Of a stretch of 64,000 bases of DNA, positions 16,929-25,109 are shown in pieces. How positions within the stretch are numbered: the first letter of the stretch is position 1; every line of letters starts with the position of its first letter. The translations under genes were made by a program, and so were the position numbers. Source of the stretch: Mycolicibacterium austroafricanum (GTDB lineage Bacteria > Actinomycetota > Actinomycetes > Mycobacteriales > Mycobacteriaceae); the NCBI RefSeq assembly GCF_000612725.1, contig NZ_HG964454.1, forward strand, positions 496,750 to 560,749, written 5' to 3'. The notes under the pieces are model-generated. The model was not told the origin of the DNA. It did no database searches and saw only the letters and a list, made by a program, of their open reading frames with translations.

Positions 16929-18372
16929 ACACAGCCGGGCACCGCTTTTCGAGTCGCTGCGGACGTTCGTCGAGCGTGACCAGGCGCCCTTCTATTCGCC
17001 CGGTCACAAGGGCGGTCGCACGATCGACCCGTGGCTGCGCGAGAACATCGCCGCCGTCGATCTGAACAACCTGCCCGATACCGACACCCTGCACTGTCCG
17101 GAGGGGCCGATTCTCGAGGCGGAACGGCTCATCGCCGATGCGTGGGGTGTGCCGCAGAGCTTCCTCATGGTGCAGGGTTCCACCGGCGGGAACATCGCCG
17201 TGGCGCTGACCGCACTGCGGCCCGACGAGCCGGTGCTGGTGGCGCGCAACGCACACAAGTCGGTGCTGGCCGGGCTGGTGCAGGTCGGCGCGCGGCCAGT
17301 GTGGCTCGAACCGCGCTGGGATGCCGAGTTCGGGGTCGCCCACGGGCTCGACGCCGCCGTGGTCGCGCGGGCATTCGAGACCACCGGCGCCACGGCGCTG
17401 TGGGCGCTGCACCCCACCTACTACGGCACCACCGGTGACCTCGCGGCGCTGGCCGACCTGTGCCGCCGGTACGGCGCTCGGTTGCTGCTGGACGGGGCGC
17501 ACTCACCGCACTTCGCCTTTCATCCCGACTTGCCCACTCCTGGTGAACAATCGGGCGCCGCCGCCACCGTGCACTCTGTGCACAAGATCCTGTCCGGGCT
17601 GAGCCAGGCCGCGGTGTTGCATGTCGACACCGCCCAGCTCGACGAGGCATCGGTACGGCGGTCCCTGCAACTAATCCAGACGACCAGCCCGCATTTTGCG
17701 ATCATGGCGTCGGTCGACCTGGCACGGCGGCAGATGGTGCTCGACGGACATGCCTTGCTCGACGCCACGCTGACCAGGGCGCGTGAGGCTGCCGATCGGC
17801 TTTCCCAGGTCCCGGGCTTGACCGTGCTGCGGCCCGAGCACCTGGCCGGAGCCGGCACCGGCCTCTGTCAACTCGACGAGACGAAGCTGTTGGTCGGCAC
17901 CGCCGGTGTGGACGCCGACGCACGCGACATCCTGGGCCGGCTCAACCGCATCCACGGCGTCCAGCCGGAACTCGCCGGTGCCGGACACATCCTGTGCATC
18001 AGCACCATCGGCAACATCGACGACGACTTCTACCGGCTGACAACGGCTTTCGAGGAGGTATCTGCCCACTTCGGTCGTCGGGACGCCGAAGGGGCGGGCG
18101 CGTGGACGGCCGACGTGCTGGCTGTCCGTCCGGAACTGGTGCTCACGCCGCGGGAAGCCTTCTTCGCCGCCGACGAGACTGTTGCCCTGGCCGACGCCGC
18201 GGGACGCATCGCTGCCGAGGCCATCACCCCGTACCCGCCGGGCATCCCGGTGGTGATGCCGGGCGAGCGGCTCGGGAAGGACGTCGTCGACCTGCTCCTG
18301 CGGTTGCGCGCCGCAGGCAACCCGATCAGCGCCTCGGACCCGACGATGGGAGTAGTCAAGACGGTGCGCTGA
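16918..18372 (+). CDS. Orn/Lys/Arg decarboxylase family (fold I PLP) protein
   Basis: A 484-residue PLP enzyme with the family's SPGHKGG start (FYSPGHKGG), QGSTGGN pocket, LLDGAHSPHF aspartate, and PLP lysine in HSVHKILSGLSQAAV. It is of the shorter form lacking the wing domain of E. coli inducible decarboxylases, like Bacillus SpeA/YaaO. It would release CO2 from lysine, ornithine or arginine to give cadaverine, putrescine or agmatine. ATG 16918 overlaps the upstream stop by 11 nt. Being last in the ligase/permease/aminotransferase operon, it could supply the amine that is then glutamylated. Confidence 0.85.
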   Translation: MGFEHSRAPLFESLRTFVERDQAPFYSPGHKGGRTIDPWLRENIAAVDLNNLPDTDTLHCPEGPILEAERLIADAWGVPQSFLMVQGSTGGNIAVALTALRPDEPVLVARNAHKSVLAGLVQVGARPVWLEPRWDAEFGVAHGLDAAVVARAFETTGATALWALHPTYYGTTGDLAALADLCRRYGARLLLDGAHSPHFAFHPDLPTPGEQSGAAATVHSVHKILSGLSQAAVLHVDTAQLDEASVRRSLQLIQTTSPHFAIMASVDLARRQMVLDGHALLDATLTRAREAADRLSQVPGLTVLRPEHLAGAGTGLCQLDETKLLVGTAGVDADARDILGRLNRIHGVQPELAGAGHILCISTIGNIDDDFYRLTTAFEEVSAHFGRRDAEGAGAWTADVLAVRPELVLTPREAFFAADETVALADAAGRIAAEAITPYPPGIPVVMPGERLGKDVVDLLLRLRAAGNPISASDPTMGVVKTVR

Positions 18373-18409
18373 GTGTCGCCGTCGCCCGCCTATCGACGAC
18401 GTGAGGACG

Positions 18410-18631
18410 TCACTGCCACTTGAGATCGGCGTCGACCGGTTTCGCCGACTTCTCACGTTCATCTGCTGGGCGGGTATCGATCGTGACCGCTTGCCAGTAC
18501 GCCGGACTGTACAACCGAACATCGCTGCCGATGGTGACCTCGAGCACGCCGCTCGAGTGCAGCTCATAGGTGGCGGTGTCGGAGAACTGCTCGTCCTCCT
18601 CGTGACCCTGTAGTTGTATCCACATCTGCAT
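18410..18631 (-). CDS. Small hypothetical protein
   Basis: A 73-residue acidic soluble protein of no recognised family. Composition and codon third positions look like real coding sequence (ATYELHSSGVLEVTIGSDVR forms a beta-rich core). It is convergent with the decarboxylase gene and just downstream of another small minus-strand gene, 15 nt apart. The ribosome binding site is weak. Confidence 0.55.
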   Translation of the reverse strand: MQMWIQLQGHEEDEQFSDTATYELHSSGVLEVTIGSDVRLYSPAYWQAVTIDTRPADEREKSAKPVDADLKWQ

Positions 18632-18646
18632 GATCAGGTCCGGACG

Positions 18647-19030
18647 TCAGGGCAGCAGAATGGTGCGTTCGTGCGACTCGATCGCCCGCTGCATCTCGGC
18701 ACGAGACAGCGCGTGCGTACCACATTCGCAACCGGCCGATATCAGGTCGTCGGTGAAACGGCCGGCCTGGAGGAGGTCGGCGTAGCTGGTGCCCTTCTGG
18801 GTGCCGTGATGTGCCGTATCGACGAAATCGCGGTCCCCGTGAGCATGTGGTCCGAGAACCGACTCGAACACTGGGCCGACCGACGTATCGAAGACGGCGG
18901 CGACGTGATGGCTACGAGCACACCGGACGCGCAGCAGTGCCCGGTCGTCTCGATCTTTGCCGAGGTCGTCCAGCGCTCCTCGGGCCACTGCTTCGCGTTC
19001 AGTCGGGCTGAGGTCGATTTGGCTGCTCAT
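18647..19030 (-). CDS. Hypothetical protein
   Basis: A 127-residue protein with a GCECG pair of cysteines near the C-terminus and several histidines in the middle (ARSHHVAA, GPHAHGD, DTAHHG), which may bind metal; that is a guess. ATG 19030 is chosen because GGAGGA lies 5 nt upstream; the frame extends to 19165 but that part looks non-coding. It lies immediately upstream of the 73-residue gene, likely in one transcript. Confidence 0.65.
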   Translation of the reverse strand: MSSQIDLSPTEREAVARGALDDLGKDRDDRALLRVRCARSHHVAAVFDTSVGPVFESVLGPHAHGDRDFVDTAHHGTQKGTSYADLLQAGRFTDDLISAGCECGTHALSRAEMQRAIESHERTILLP

Positions 19031-19252
19031 GGAGTCCTCCGAGTTTCGACGATCTGGCCTTTTGAGGCTATCGACTCCACGGGTGACAGAAGCGGAGTCG
19101 GAGGTCCTGCCAACTGTGGTCAAAGGTCCCGAGAAAAAGGTCTTTCGCCTGCTGGCGCGCGGCACTACAGAAGTCGGATCCTGTATTCGAATCGATCTCG
19201 ATCGTGGGGCGCCGGACTTTTCTATCGGTCAACCATAGAAGGAGCGACACAG

Positions 19253-19567
19253 ATGGCTGAGCGCGCGGTCAAACACCGGAAAGCTCAGAAGACGGCCGTG
19301 GCGACGAAGACGGCATCCCAGAAGGCGGCGGTGAACATCAAAGACCGGGGCGCGCGGATTGTGGTCCTCACCGGCGATCCTGGCAGGCGGGTGGAGATTC
19401 TGCCGGGGTGCCACCTCGATTCCCTGGGTCGGAAAGAGAACGCGTACTTCTTCGAGGACGGCAACGAGCTCGTCGGGATGATCGTCGAAGGCGGCACTGT
19501 TGAGTATCACGCAGCCGACCGCACCTACGTCGTGCGACTCACCGACGGCCAGCACACCGACGAATGA
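19253..19567 (+). CDS. Small basic hypothetical protein
   Basis: A 104-residue protein with a Lys/Ala-rich N-terminus (RAVKHRKAQKTAVATKTASQ, about residues 4-23) reminiscent of histone-like tails, then a beta-rich domain (DRGARIVVLTGDPGRRVEIL). ATG 19253 follows AGAAGGAGC. The frame is open far upstream, but only this part has coding character and an SD. It may bind nucleic acid; this is inference from composition. Confidence 0.6.
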   Translation: MAERAVKHRKAQKTAVATKTASQKAAVNIKDRGARIVVLTGDPGRRVEILPGCHLDSLGRKENAYFFEDGNELVGMIVEGGTVEYHAADRTYVVRLTDGQHTDE

Positions 19568-19610
19568 TCAACCGACGTGCCGAAAAGACCTGTGGTGCCT
19601 GGGGGAAGCC

Positions 19611-20498
19611 TCAATCGGCTTCTGCGTGATCGGCATGCCGAGGCGGCCCGTGCCACGGACTGCTGTTGGCGATGAAGTCGTCGAGGGTATCGGCGACGGC
19701 CAGCGGCGCCTCGACTTGGGGGAAGTGTCCGACCGCGGGGAGGATCACCAACCGGCTGCCGGGCAGGGCAGCGTGAGCGGCTTCGCCGTGCGCAGGCGGT
19801 ATGAGTCGGTCCTGGTCCCCCCAGATCAACAGCGTCGGCAGCCCCAAGGTGAAGTGCAGCCGGTTGAGGGCGCTGACCGCCTGGCCCTGGGCGTCGACAA
19901 CGGAGCGCAACGTGCGCAAGAACGCAGTGCGGGTCTGCGGGTCGGAGAGGGACGCATAGGCGTTCCACGTTTCACCGACCTCGGGACTGGCCAGACCGCG
20001 AGCGCCCAGCCAGGATCGCACCCGTTCACCGACGGCGACGACCGATGGCGCCGCTGCCACGGGTAGCAGCAACTCGATCCCAGGCGTGGACAGCAACCGC
20101 AACGAGCGGCCCAGTTCCGGTCCGAGGCCACCACTGCTGATGAGAACAAGTCGTTCGCAATAGTCGGGATGCTGGTGGACGAACTGCATCGCCACACCGC
20201 CACCGAGGGAATGGCCGACCAACGTCACCCTGGCTATGCCGAGCAGATCGAGCAGATCACGAAGCCAGACCGCGAAGGCCCCTAGCGAGTAATCCCCGCG
20301 CGGCTTGTCGGACTGGCCGTGCCCCAGCAGGTCGGGCGCGATAACCCGGTAGCGCGTCGCCAGATGTGGCAGAAGCGCCTTCCAGGTGAGCGAGCTTCCA
20401 CCCATCCCGTGGATGAGGAGCACCGCCGGGCCTTGTCCGGCCTCGCGGTAGGCAACGCGGTCACCATGTAAGTCGAGGTACTTCACGTCGTCATGCAT
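19611..20498 (-). CDS. Alpha/beta hydrolase
   Basis: A 295-residue alpha/beta hydrolase with oxyanion motif HGMGGS (30-35), nucleophile S97 in GHSLGG, acid in LLIWGDQDRLIP and histidine in VGHFPQVEAP. There is no signal peptide, so a cytoplasmic esterase or C-C hydrolase is likely; the substrate is not evident. ATG 20498 has GGGAGGG upstream. A perfect inverted repeat right upstream of the gene suggests repression by a TetR-type regulator. Confidence 0.85.
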   Translation of the reverse strand: MHDDVKYLDLHGDRVAYREAGQGPAVLLIHGMGGSSLTWKALLPHLATRYRVIAPDLLGHGQSDKPRGDYSLGAFAVWLRDLLDLLGIARVTLVGHSLGGGVAMQFVHQHPDYCERLVLISSGGLGPELGRSLRLLSTPGIELLLPVAAAPSVVAVGERVRSWLGARGLASPEVGETWNAYASLSDPQTRTAFLRTLRSVVDAQGQAVSALNRLHFTLGLPTLLIWGDQDRLIPPAHGEAAHAALPGSRLVILPAVGHFPQVEAPLAVADTLDDFIANSSPWHGPPRHADHAEAD

Positions 20499-20511
20499 GG
20501 AACCCTCCCAG

Positions 20512-20529
20512 GGTTACTAATCAGTAACC
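20512..20529. promoter_or_regulatory. Operator candidate upstream of the alpha/beta hydrolase
   Basis: GGTTACT (20512-20518), spacer AATC, AGTAACC (20523-20529): a perfect 7-bp inverted repeat 14 nt before the hydrolase ATG. Size and symmetry fit a TetR-family operator. No TetR gene lies adjacent. Confidence 0.5.
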
Positions 20530-20678
20530 TACGCTACCGTATCCTTGCGGTCGGAGCGCGCCACAAGGGTCGCGCAGGGGACTTCACCCGACGGTGACGC
20601 GGTCGATGTACGGCAACTGGAATCGACGATGTGTTCAGCGAGCTCTGCGCACCGCTGAGAACGAGAAACTGCCGGAGC

Positions 20679-21437
20679 TCATGCCGGCACGCTGCCGTGC
20701 CGACACTGAGCCGGCATCGGCGGGCCTTCGGCGAGCAACTCATCCAACGCCAGCACTCCGTCGCCGCCACGCAGCGCGACCACCGGCGGCAGCGACAGCC
20801 GGACGTCGACGACGACCGATCCTTCCCCCGCCGTCTTGCGGCAGCCGAGCGCGACCCGTTCACCCGTCCCGGCGCCGAAGGTCGCGTCGATACGCCGGCG
20901 GACCTCGGCCAGTGTCAATCGGCCGCCCGACGCGTCCCGGAACACCGGATCCAGAGCTCTGCGCACGTCGTCGGTCAGCGTGGCGGCATCGCCGAAATAG
21001 GTGTCTGGAGAGACACCCGAACACGTGCCGTGGGTGTACCACTCATGGTGTGTCAGGCTGGCGGTGTCGACCATCGTCGCCTGCAGTTCCGCCCGCACGT
21101 TGCCCGCGAGATCGACTGGCGGCAACTGCCGCTCGTCGATCGCCCGGGGCACCCCGCAGTTCTGCCTGTCCGGCGGCTGGGGCCACAGGCCGTGCAAGAG
21201 CAAGGTCTGCCCTTTCTGCTCGACCTCACCGGATGTGCACGCCGGATTGGACGGCTCGACACGGCAGAAGCTCGGTGCCCACGTCAGCACCAGCCAGCTC
21301 GAGGCGGCTCCGTCGGAAACCAGCGCGGACGGGTTCGGCACCTTGTCGAGGACGACGACGCTGTAGGTGACGGCTGCGACGACGATCCCTGCCAGCGCAG
21401 CGGAAATCGAGAATACGACGGCGTCGCCTCGCGCCAT
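20679..21437 (-). CDS. Ribonuclease T2, membrane-anchored or secreted
   Basis: A 252-residue T2-family RNase with both catalytic boxes: HGLWPQ (His82) and HEWYTHGTC (131-139, with E132 and H136). The usual Lys in HEWxKHGTC is Thr here. An uncleaved-looking hydrophobic segment (about 6-30) exports or anchors it outside the membrane. Cysteines at 58, 67, 94 and 139 could form disulphides. ATG 21437 follows AGAAGGG. It is divergent from the membrane protein/RT operon, 93 nt away. T2 RNases cleave single-stranded RNA; whether this one scavenges nutrients or acts with its neighbours is unknown. Confidence 0.88.
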   Translation of the reverse strand: MARGDAVVFSISAALAGIVVAAVTYSVVVLDKVPNPSALVSDGAASSWLVLTWAPSFCRVEPSNPACTSGEVEQKGQTLLLHGLWPQPPDRQNCGVPRAIDERQLPPVDLAGNVRAELQATMVDTASLTHHEWYTHGTCSGVSPDTYFGDAATLTDDVRRALDPVFRDASGGRLTLAEVRRRIDATFGAGTGERVALGCRKTAGEGSVVVDVRLSLPPVVALRGGDGVLALDELLAEGPPMPAQCRHGSVPA

Positions 21438-21530
21438 GGTGCACCCTTCTACGGGGAAGATCAGGATGGATTCGCGCCCGCCTGGCCGAACCAAGCCTCC
21501 CACAGCAACGTCATCGGGAGGAGCTACCGG

Positions 21531-23612
21531 GTGAACGAGATCGACCGGTGGTTCGAACGCACCCGGCGCCGCGAGAACCGCACGGTCTCCCTCTACGCCA
21601 GTTTGCTCACCGGAAAGATGAACGCGTACTTCCGGTATCGACTGCGCTACGCACTCCTGGTGGACGGGATGACGTTCGTCGTCCACGTCGCCGAATTCCT
21701 GATCATTCTCACCAGCCTGGGTGGTCTGGCAGCGTTCACCGTGATGATCCTGCGGGTCGGCAGTCTCATCGTCAGCGGCGCGTGGTGGGGCTTGCTCGAG
21801 GTCATGCGTGAGCGGCTTCGCGGGTTCGCGGTATCCGGCGACCGGGAGGCGGTGGAACGTGAGATCGGCGGCTGGCTGCTGCTGTCGGTGATCGCGGCGA
21901 CGACCGTGATGGTCGCCGGCGCGGTCGCGCTGTTGTTCCTGCTTCCCTCCCAGGATGATTCGGTCGGGCTGTGGTACGCCTTCCTCGTCGTCATCGAACT
22001 CGCGTTGCGAATGCCGGTGCGCGTGCTGCATTCCGGGATGTACGCCACGCGGCGGATCTATCGCCCATTGTGGTCGCTGTTCGCCCCGACCGTCGCCCAG
22101 GTCCTGGTGATCGGCGTCGGGGTGTTCTTCTATCCGACGGCCGCGGTCGTCATCGCGATCGTGCTGTCCAACGCGATCTCGATCTGGATCACGATCCACT
22201 ACACCCTGCGGCTGTACCGGCTCAACGGCCTCACCCCGCGCTACCGGGCCACCCGGCCACTGCGTGCACGCCTCCCCTCCATCCCAGTCCGGCAGGGGGT
22301 CGAGGCGACGTTGGCGGGTCTGGGCCTGCGCCTGGATGCGGTGGCCGTCCTCGCCATCGCCGGCATCTACGGCACGAGCACCCGCTCCTACGAGCTGACC
22401 GCCGGGTTCGAAGCATGGCGCGACATCGACGCCTTCCAGTTCTTCTACCTGGTGCTGCCGTTGATTCGGGGAGCCTACGAATCCACGGCGGTGTTCTACT
22501 TCGACTTCGTCCGACTGCGGCGCATCCCGGCACTGCGCGAGTACCGGGTGTGGTTTTTTCATCGACTGCTCTGGATCACACCGGTAGTGACTCTGTACTT
22601 CTGGGTGCTCGCCGTCGCCCTGGGACTCTTTGTGCTGCCCGACATCCCTTTCACGTTCCTGCTCGCCCTGCTGCCACTGTTCCTCGTGCGCAGCCTCATC
22701 GGCACCTACCAGATCCGGCTGTTCGCCGAAGCCCGTTTCCGCGCCCTCAACCTGACGATCGTCTTCTCGGGCCTGCTGTTCCTGCTCGTGTGGATCGACG
22801 TCAATCCCGCCTCGGATCTCGTCGAGCTCACTGCCGCGATGATCGTCCTGCTCGTCGTCCATATCAACCTCCAGCACGCGCAGGACCGTTCACGGCCACA
22901 ACCGACGCAGCTGCCGCTGGGAGACTGGATCCGCGCCCTCGCCGACGAACCCGGCCCGGTCAGTGCGGGGACGATCACCGTGCCGGAATGGATCCCCGCC
23001 CGGCAACGATCGGCCGCTGTCAGCATGATGCGAGAAACCCTGCAGGACAGGGGATGTCTTGCGTTCTGTTCGGCGACGTCACTGGTGTTCTACGAGCGCA
23101 CAGCGGCGGGCGACGCGACCCGGCAGCCGCATCTGGAGGTACAGGCCGCCACCGGCGGAGCCGCCCACCGGGGTCACTACTGGCCAGAACCAGCGCCGAA
23201 CGGGCGCGACGCCCTCGACCGGGTGGCCGATGCCCAATGGATCAAACCCATCACCGGCGTACCCAAGGCCCCCGACAGCCCGGAGGTCCTGCGGCCGGAG
23301 TTCCTCGACATCTTCGCCGACGGCTTCGTCGCCGACCTGGAAACCCGCACCGGGACACGGGAGATGCGCAACCTGGACGGCGATCTGCTCGCGATGATCC
23401 TGCCCTCGGCCATGCGCAGTCTCGATGACGATGCGTTGGTGGTATCGGTGGCCGGACGCTGGATCTCACCGATCTTCCATCGCAACAGGGTACGGATGAT
23501 CTTCCTGCTCCCTCCCGACCCCGCGCACGAGCAGTTCCAGCGTTGGCTACGGACGCTGAAGGCGTGGCGGCTGGGTCAGTGGACGACGGAGGGAGTGCAC
23601 CATGGCTCTTGA
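21531..23612 (+). CDS. Polytopic membrane protein with C-terminal soluble domain, RT partner
   Basis: A 693-residue protein. Residues about 38-450 hold about 10-12 membrane segments in pairs, in the style of MATE/polysaccharide-flippase transporters. Residues about 460-693 form a soluble domain with no motif I know, containing FLDIFADGFVADLETRTG and a basic segment near the end. GTG 21531 follows GGGAGGAG. Its last 11 bases overlap the reverse transcriptase start, so the two are co-translated. The pairing of a flippase-like membrane protein with an RT is unusual; transport of lipid-linked material or membrane disruption are both possible. Confidence 0.75.
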   Translation: MNEIDRWFERTRRRENRTVSLYASLLTGKMNAYFRYRLRYALLVDGMTFVVHVAEFLIILTSLGGLAAFTVMILRVGSLIVSGAWWGLLEVMRERLRGFAVSGDREAVEREIGGWLLLSVIAATTVMVAGAVALLFLLPSQDDSVGLWYAFLVVIELALRMPVRVLHSGMYATRRIYRPLWSLFAPTVAQVLVIGVGVFFYPTAAVVIAIVLSNAISIWITIHYTLRLYRLNGLTPRYRATRPLRARLPSIPVRQGVEATLAGLGLRLDAVAVLAIAGIYGTSTRSYELTAGFEAWRDIDAFQFFYLVLPLIRGAYESTAVFYFDFVRLRRIPALREYRVWFFHRLLWITPVVTLYFWVLAVALGLFVLPDIPFTFLLALLPLFLVRSLIGTYQIRLFAEARFRALNLTIVFSGLLFLLVWIDVNPASDLVELTAAMIVLLVVHINLQHAQDRSRPQPTQLPLGDWIRALADEPGPVSAGTITVPEWIPARQRSAAVSMMRETLQDRGCLAFCSATSLVFYERTAAGDATRQPHLEVQAATGGAAHRGHYWPEPAPNGRDALDRVADAQWIKPITGVPKAPDSPEVLRPEFLDIFADGFVADLETRTGTREMRNLDGDLLAMILPSAMRSLDDDALVVSVAGRWISPIFHRNRVRMIFLLPPDPAHEQFQRWLRTLKAWRLGQWTTEGVHHGS

Positions 23613-24936
23613 ACCGGTGGACATCGAACGGTGCCTCGTCGACCCGAAAACCTACGACGACACGATTCTGCGCATTTACTCCAAGCGGACCGAACGCGGC
23701 CTGGGATTCAGCGAATTATCGCCCGGCGTCACTTATTTCGACGCAGCGTCGGATCGGCGCGCCTTGTCCCGCGCCATCGCCGCCAGCATCGCCGACGGCA
23801 CATATCGACCCCAACCCGTCGACCTCTGGTTCCTGGAGACCGGCGGCAAGCGTCGCACCGCGCACATGGCCGCCTTCGTCGACCACGTCGTCGGTTCTGC
23901 GTTGTTCAAGCTGCTGTCTCACAACGCCCGCTGCTACGGCCTGCCCGGTGTGTACTCCTACCTGCCCGGCCTGACTAACGTCGGCGCGATGCGGGCATTC
24001 GCGGCCTTCATCCGTTCCCATCGCCGGCTGGCAGGCACGACGGGTGGGCCCCTCTACGTCCTGCAGTCCGATTTCGAGAAGTACGGCGACAACCTTCCGG
24101 TGGGGCCGGATGCCGCACTGTGGCGCATCCTGCGTGATGTGGCCTCGCTCGGGAGCGCAGGCGGTGAGATCGGCACTGCGGCCTGGGACCTCATCACCAC
24201 CCTGGTGCGGCCTGTCGTACGCGATGAGGACGGCACGCAGTTCACCCGCCTCAACGGCGTCGCGATGGGTACTCCCCTGGTCCCAGTCCTCGGGAACCTG
24301 GCAGTGGTGCCGATGGACGAAGCGATCACGTCGATCGACGGCGTCTTCTACGCCCGATACAACGACGACTTCATCGTGGCCCACCCGGATCTGTCGGCGA
24401 TCCACGAGGCGGACAGACGAATCGACATGCTTGTCGCCGAACTCGGGGTCAGACGCAAGCTGTCCAAAGATCTGCGCACCGCGCTCAGCGCCCGCGGTCG
24501 TCCCTGCTCGGCGGATCCTGCGTACCGAGGGCGCGATCGAATCGACTGCCTCGGCATGTCCGTCCTGTATGACGGAACCGTGACGCTCGGACCACATCGA
24601 TTGCGGCGCTTCGTCTCCCGCATCGCCGCGCGCATCGACGGCGCCGCCCCCGCTCTGGCACACATGACCGTCGACGAGCGAGCTCGGCACCTGGCGGCCG
24701 CCGCCAACGTCATGCTCGACACCGCAAGCCCCTTCTCCGTCGCCGGGTTGTCCGCACTGCTCGACGCGGTGACCGACCGGGGCTCCCTCAAAGATCTGGA
24801 CTATCGCATTGCCCGCAAGATCGCCCAGGCCGCCACACGCACCCCGGGCGTGCGTGGCTTCCGACAAGTCCCACCTGCGGTGCTGTACGGCGAGATGGGC
24901 CTGGTGTCGCTGGTGCAGTTGCGTAATTCGCAGTGA
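23602..24936 (+). CDS. Reverse transcriptase (RNA-directed DNA polymerase), unassigned group
   Basis: A 444-residue protein with RT motifs in order: KRRTAHMAAFVDHVVGSAL (83-101; RT motif 2), catalytic D157 in LQSDFEKYGDN, GVAMGTPLVPVLGNL (219-233, the G-x-P-x-G-S-P counterpart), the YNDD active-site box (253-256), GVRRKLSKD, and DCLGMSVLYDG (motif 7-like). There is no DGR-type SQ motif, no group II maturase/endonuclease domain and no retron VTG signature that I can see. ATG 23602 has GGAGGGAG upstream and overlaps the membrane protein stop. The gene ends inside a strong RNA hairpin. Most RTs of this kind in bacteria serve phage defence; that is inference. Confidence 0.8.
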   Translation: MALEPVDIERCLVDPKTYDDTILRIYSKRTERGLGFSELSPGVTYFDAASDRRALSRAIAASIADGTYRPQPVDLWFLETGGKRRTAHMAAFVDHVVGSALFKLLSHNARCYGLPGVYSYLPGLTNVGAMRAFAAFIRSHRRLAGTTGGPLYVLQSDFEKYGDNLPVGPDAALWRILRDVASLGSAGGEIGTAAWDLITTLVRPVVRDEDGTQFTRLNGVAMGTPLVPVLGNLAVVPMDEAITSIDGVFYARYNDDFIVAHPDLSAIHEADRRIDMLVAELGVRRKLSKDLRTALSARGRPCSADPAYRGRDRIDCLGMSVLYDGTVTLGPHRLRRFVSRIAARIDGAAPALAHMTVDERARHLAAAANVMLDTASPFSVAGLSALLDAVTDRGSLKDLDYRIARKIAQAATRTPGVRGFRQVPPAVLYGEMGLVSLVQLRNSQ

Positions 24937-25029
24937 CCGCATCTGCTAACCTCGGTGCCGGCGCGGATCCCGCACTCGTGCGGTCACTGCGAGAGGCCAC
25001 AGAGGTTGCGGCTTTCGGCCTCTCTTTTT
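24929..25029 (+). ncRNA. Structured RNA spanning the RT stop codon, with possible kissing loop
   Basis: CGCAGTGACCGCA (24930-24942) pairs perfectly with TGCGGTCACTGCG (24979-24991), and a T-A pair (24929/24992) extends it. The 36-nt loop contains AACCTC (24949-24954) and a small inner hairpin (GCGG 24963-24966, CCGC 24970-24973). A second hairpin follows at once and its loop carries GAGGTT (25002-25007), complementary to AACCTC, so a kissing interaction is possible. The stem includes the RT stop codon (24934-24936). A template or cofactor RNA for the RT, or a 3' UTR regulator, are both plausible. Transcription is not shown. Confidence 0.55.
24991..25029 (+). terminator. Rho-independent terminator after the RT gene
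   Basis: GAGAGGCC (24991-24998) and GGCCTCTC (25017-25024) form an 8-bp perfect stem with an 18-nt loop, followed by TTTTT (25025-25029). Its left arm shares its first two bases with the preceding long stem, so the two helices compete there. True T-tract terminators are scarce elsewhere in this window. Confidence 0.75.
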
Positions 25030-25109
25030 CGGCGTTTTTCCCCGCGCTCCCTAGTTGTTGCTGTCTCGGTGGCGGTCGACCGCCGTGCTTTTACGCATCG
25101 AAAACGCAG

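Noticed and set aside
21438..22877. Long upstream extension of the RNase T2 frame
   Set aside because: It is antisense to the membrane protein and of low complexity; the real RNase starts at ATG 21437 with its own SD and signal segment.
23602..25029. Diversity-generating retroelement or retron
   Set aside because: The RT lacks the DGR SQ motif and I see no template/variable repeat pair nearby; no msr-msd inverted repeats flank the RT on its 5' side.
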